DNA from: Kistimonas sp964291505
Lineage (GTDB): Bacteria; Pseudomonadota; Gammaproteobacteria; Pseudomonadales; Endozoicomonadaceae
Length of the DNA stretch: 64,000 bases
Reading direction: 5' to 3'
Assembly (NCBI GenBank): GCA_964291505.2
Contig: OZ220216.1
Coordinates: 2,754,336 to 2,818,335, forward strand
Under the pieces are notes generated by a model. The model was not told where the DNA came from. It saw only the letters and a list, made by a program, of their open reading frames with translations, and did not search any database. This document shows, one piece after another, positions 62,414 to 64,000 of the stretch (positions are counted from its first letter, which is position 1; each line of letters opens with the position of its first letter). The position numbers and the translations under genes were made by a program.

Positions 62414-63100
62414 ATGGAACCACTGGTGACAGCTGTACTGCTGACCCTGAAGCTGGCATTAGTGACAACAGTGCTGTTATTACTGGTTGGCATCCCGCTG
62501 GCCTGGTGGCTGTCGCGACTGACCAGCGGCTGGAAACCCCTGATTGAGGCTGTTGTCGCCCTTCCGCTGGTTCTCCCTCCCACGGTGTTGGGTTTTTACC
62601 TGTTGCTGGCCTTTGCACCTCAGAGCGGGCTGGGACAACTTTGGCAGCAATTGACCGGCAACCGGCTGGCTTTCAGTTTTTCTGCGCTGGTTATCGGCTC
62701 GGTGATTTACTCCCTGCCCTTTGTCGTACAACCGCTTCAGCGTGCCTTTGAGCGTATTCCCGTTAATCTGCTGGAAGCAGCGACAATAATGGGAGCCACT
62801 CCTGCTGACCGGTTCCTGTCCGTTGTCCTGCCGCTCAGTCGGAGTAGCATTGTGACAGCTGCCTGCATGGGATTTGCCTCACACCATCGGAGAGTTTGGT
62901 GTGGGTGCTGATGATTGGTGGCAATATACCCGGTGAAACCCGGGTCATTTCCATTGCGCTATATGACCTGGTTGAAAGCCAGCAGTATGTCCAGGCGCAT
63001 TGGCTGGCTGGCGGACTGCTGATCATGTCGTTGTTACTGCTGACACTGGTTCAGTTCTCCCATCGAATGTCTTCCCGCCGGGAGGGCGGTCAGGGTATGA
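62414..63100 (+). pseudogene. modB: Molybdate ABC transporter permease ModB, frameshifted
   Basis: The first 155 residues are a normal ModB (TLKLALVTTVLLLLVGIPLAWWLS, LPPTVLGFYLLLAF, EAATIMGATPADRFLSVVLP). The frame then breaks. Removing one T at about 62879 and one G in the run 62903-62905 restores a consensus segment (FAHTIGEFGVVLMIGGNIPGETRV), after which the rest reads to the modC start. The TGA overlapping the modC ATG (63098-63100) would be the stop only if one more +1 shift is allowed; otherwise the frame runs straight into modC. Two or three insertions in one gene are unlikely to be natural. Confidence 0.85.
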
Positions 63101-64000
63101 CACTGACCGTCGACATCCAGTTTCACCGCCCGGGGCTCCAGCTTGCAGTCACCCATACTTTCCCGCTTAACGGCATTACCTCCATCATGGGCCCTTCCGG
63201 CTGTGGCAAGGACCACACTACTGCGAACCATTGCCGGCCTGGAGATGCCAGATAATGGCTCAATCCGGATGGGTAACACGGCCTGGTATGAAGACACGAA
63301 CCACTGCACGCCGCCTCAACACCGCCGACTTGGTTATGTGTTTCAGGAAACCAGTCTGTTTCCTCACTTGAGCGTGGCAGCCAATCTTAACTATGCCCAA
63401 AAGCGCGCACACCGAAAAAACGACGCTATCAGCCTTGATCATGTCATTGACTGGTGTGGCATTTGCCGCCCTGTTAACCCGAAAACCGGATCAGTTGTCC
63501 GGCGGTCAACGACAGCGGGTTGCTATTTGCCCGGGCGATCCTGTCAGCACCGGATCTGTTTGCTGATGGATGAACCCCTAGCCTCCCTGGAACAGCGGTC
63601 CGCCAAGCGGGAGCTGCTGCCTTATATCCGCTCGATCTATCACCACTTTTCGATTCCGATCATCGTAGTCAGCCACTCACAGGAAGAAGTCGCCCGGCTG
63701 GCAGATGACACAGTGCTCATGGATAACGGCCGGATCATAGCCACTGGACAAACGACAGAACTGTTCAGCCGACTGGATAATGTGCTTGCCGACGAAGACG
63801 CCCTGGCGATTCTGGAAACAACAGTCTCAGGACAGGAAACGGATTATCCGGCAACACACCTGCAGGCCGATGGCCAACAGATCACCGTTTCTCACCTACC
63901 AGCCCCGCGGGGGCACCATCACCCGTCTGCTGGTACCGGCATCAGAAGTGAGTATCATGCGGGAGTCCATAGCCGACTGCAGTATCCAGAACCGGCTGTT
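63097..64000 (+). pseudogene. modC: Molybdate ABC transporter ATP-binding protein ModC, frameshifted and cut by window edge
   Basis: All ModC parts are present but in several frames. Walker A GPSGCGK is followed by a one-base insertion at 63209-63211. YVFQETSLFPHLSVAANL is the Q-loop region. Another insertion is at 63462-63464. LSGGQRQRVAIARAIL (signature) is interrupted by an insertion at 63526-63528, and the Walker B LMDEP is preceded by one near 63559-63562. VVSHSQEEV is the H-loop. A last insertion at 63888-63890 precedes the Mop/TOBE-like RLLVPASEVSIM. Correcting five +1 insertions yields a continuous ModC. Confidence 0.85.

Noticed and set aside
63050..63110. Natural ModB-ModC fusion
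   Set aside because: The frames join only after two upstream insertions; with one more +1 the usual stop-start overlap (TATGA) reappears, so the apparent fusion is probably an artefact of the same kind.
1..64000. CRISPR arrays, insertion sequences, prophage genes, rRNA genes
   Set aside because: No repeat-spacer pattern, transposase, integrase, phage structural gene or rRNA segment was seen. The only tRNA found is tRNA-Gln at 17706-17780.

Overview
The window reads as chromosomal DNA of a gammaproteobacterium, probably a marine or host-associated relative of the Oceanospirillales/Pseudomonas side of the class. The main reason is the preserved order lolB - tRNA-Gln - prs - rplY - pth - ychF, divergent from hemA - prfA - prmC - moeB, together with holD-like/rimI, argO/argP, dmsABC with torD and napF, and NhaA. 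The genus is not proven. Most of the window is ordinary core genome with dense coding. I see no insertion sequences, CRISPR arrays, rRNA genes or phage genes.

Layout. 1-8.6 kb: a class I fumarase (cut by the window edge), a ferredoxin-reductase flavoprotein, a PhoPQ-activated-pathogenicity-related lipoprotein, an enoyl-CoA isomerase, a lipoprotein, a MarC membrane protein, a beta-CASP RNA hydrolase and a Tat-exported superoxide-reductase-like protein. 8.7-13.4 kb: a TetR regulator, the nucleoid protein YejK, a cytochrome b561 facing a cytochrome c', and YchF. 13.5-24.8 kb: a DUF3500-like exported protein and then the core cluster named above. ispE, usually found between lolB and prs, is missing from that spot. 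24.9-32.1 kb: an allantoinase-type deacetylase, NhaA, ferrochelatase, a YajG lipoprotein, an unrecognised protein with two tandem repeats, and leuA. leuA is preceded by a short leader reading frame that ends in five consecutive leucine codons.

32.2-43.8 kb: HolD-like/RimI, an anchored 5'-nucleotidase-family enzyme, a beta-carbonic anhydrase, an outer-membrane beta-barrel, an exported discoidin/glutamine-amidotransferase-like protein, an EmrA/EmrB/FUSC efflux group and a peptide:proton symporter. 43.8-47.8 kb: YbaK, ArgO and its likely regulator ArgP, a TSUP permease and a stretch with a probable gene remnant. 47.8-54.9 kb: prfC and an anaerobic DMSO-reductase locus (torD, napF, dmsABC) with an FNR/Anr-like site. 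55-57.8 kb: a LysR regulator with an NAD(P)-binding flavin-reductase-type gene and a double SnoaL-like protein. 57.8-58.9 kb: an AT-rich orphan that looks like a C39-type cysteine peptidase.

59.2-64 kb: a molybdenum cofactor and molybdate-uptake operon, mobA-moaB-moaC-moaD-moaE-modA-modB-modC, which would supply DmsA. mobA, modB and modC each carry single-base insertions (at least eight, all +1, seven of them in the last 1.2 kb), while the first 59 kb shows none. That pattern fits a local sequence-quality problem better than real decay, but it needs checking. The observations I would look at first are this frameshift cluster, the leucine leader, the C39-like orphan, the tandem-repeat protein and the exported amidotransferase-like protein.
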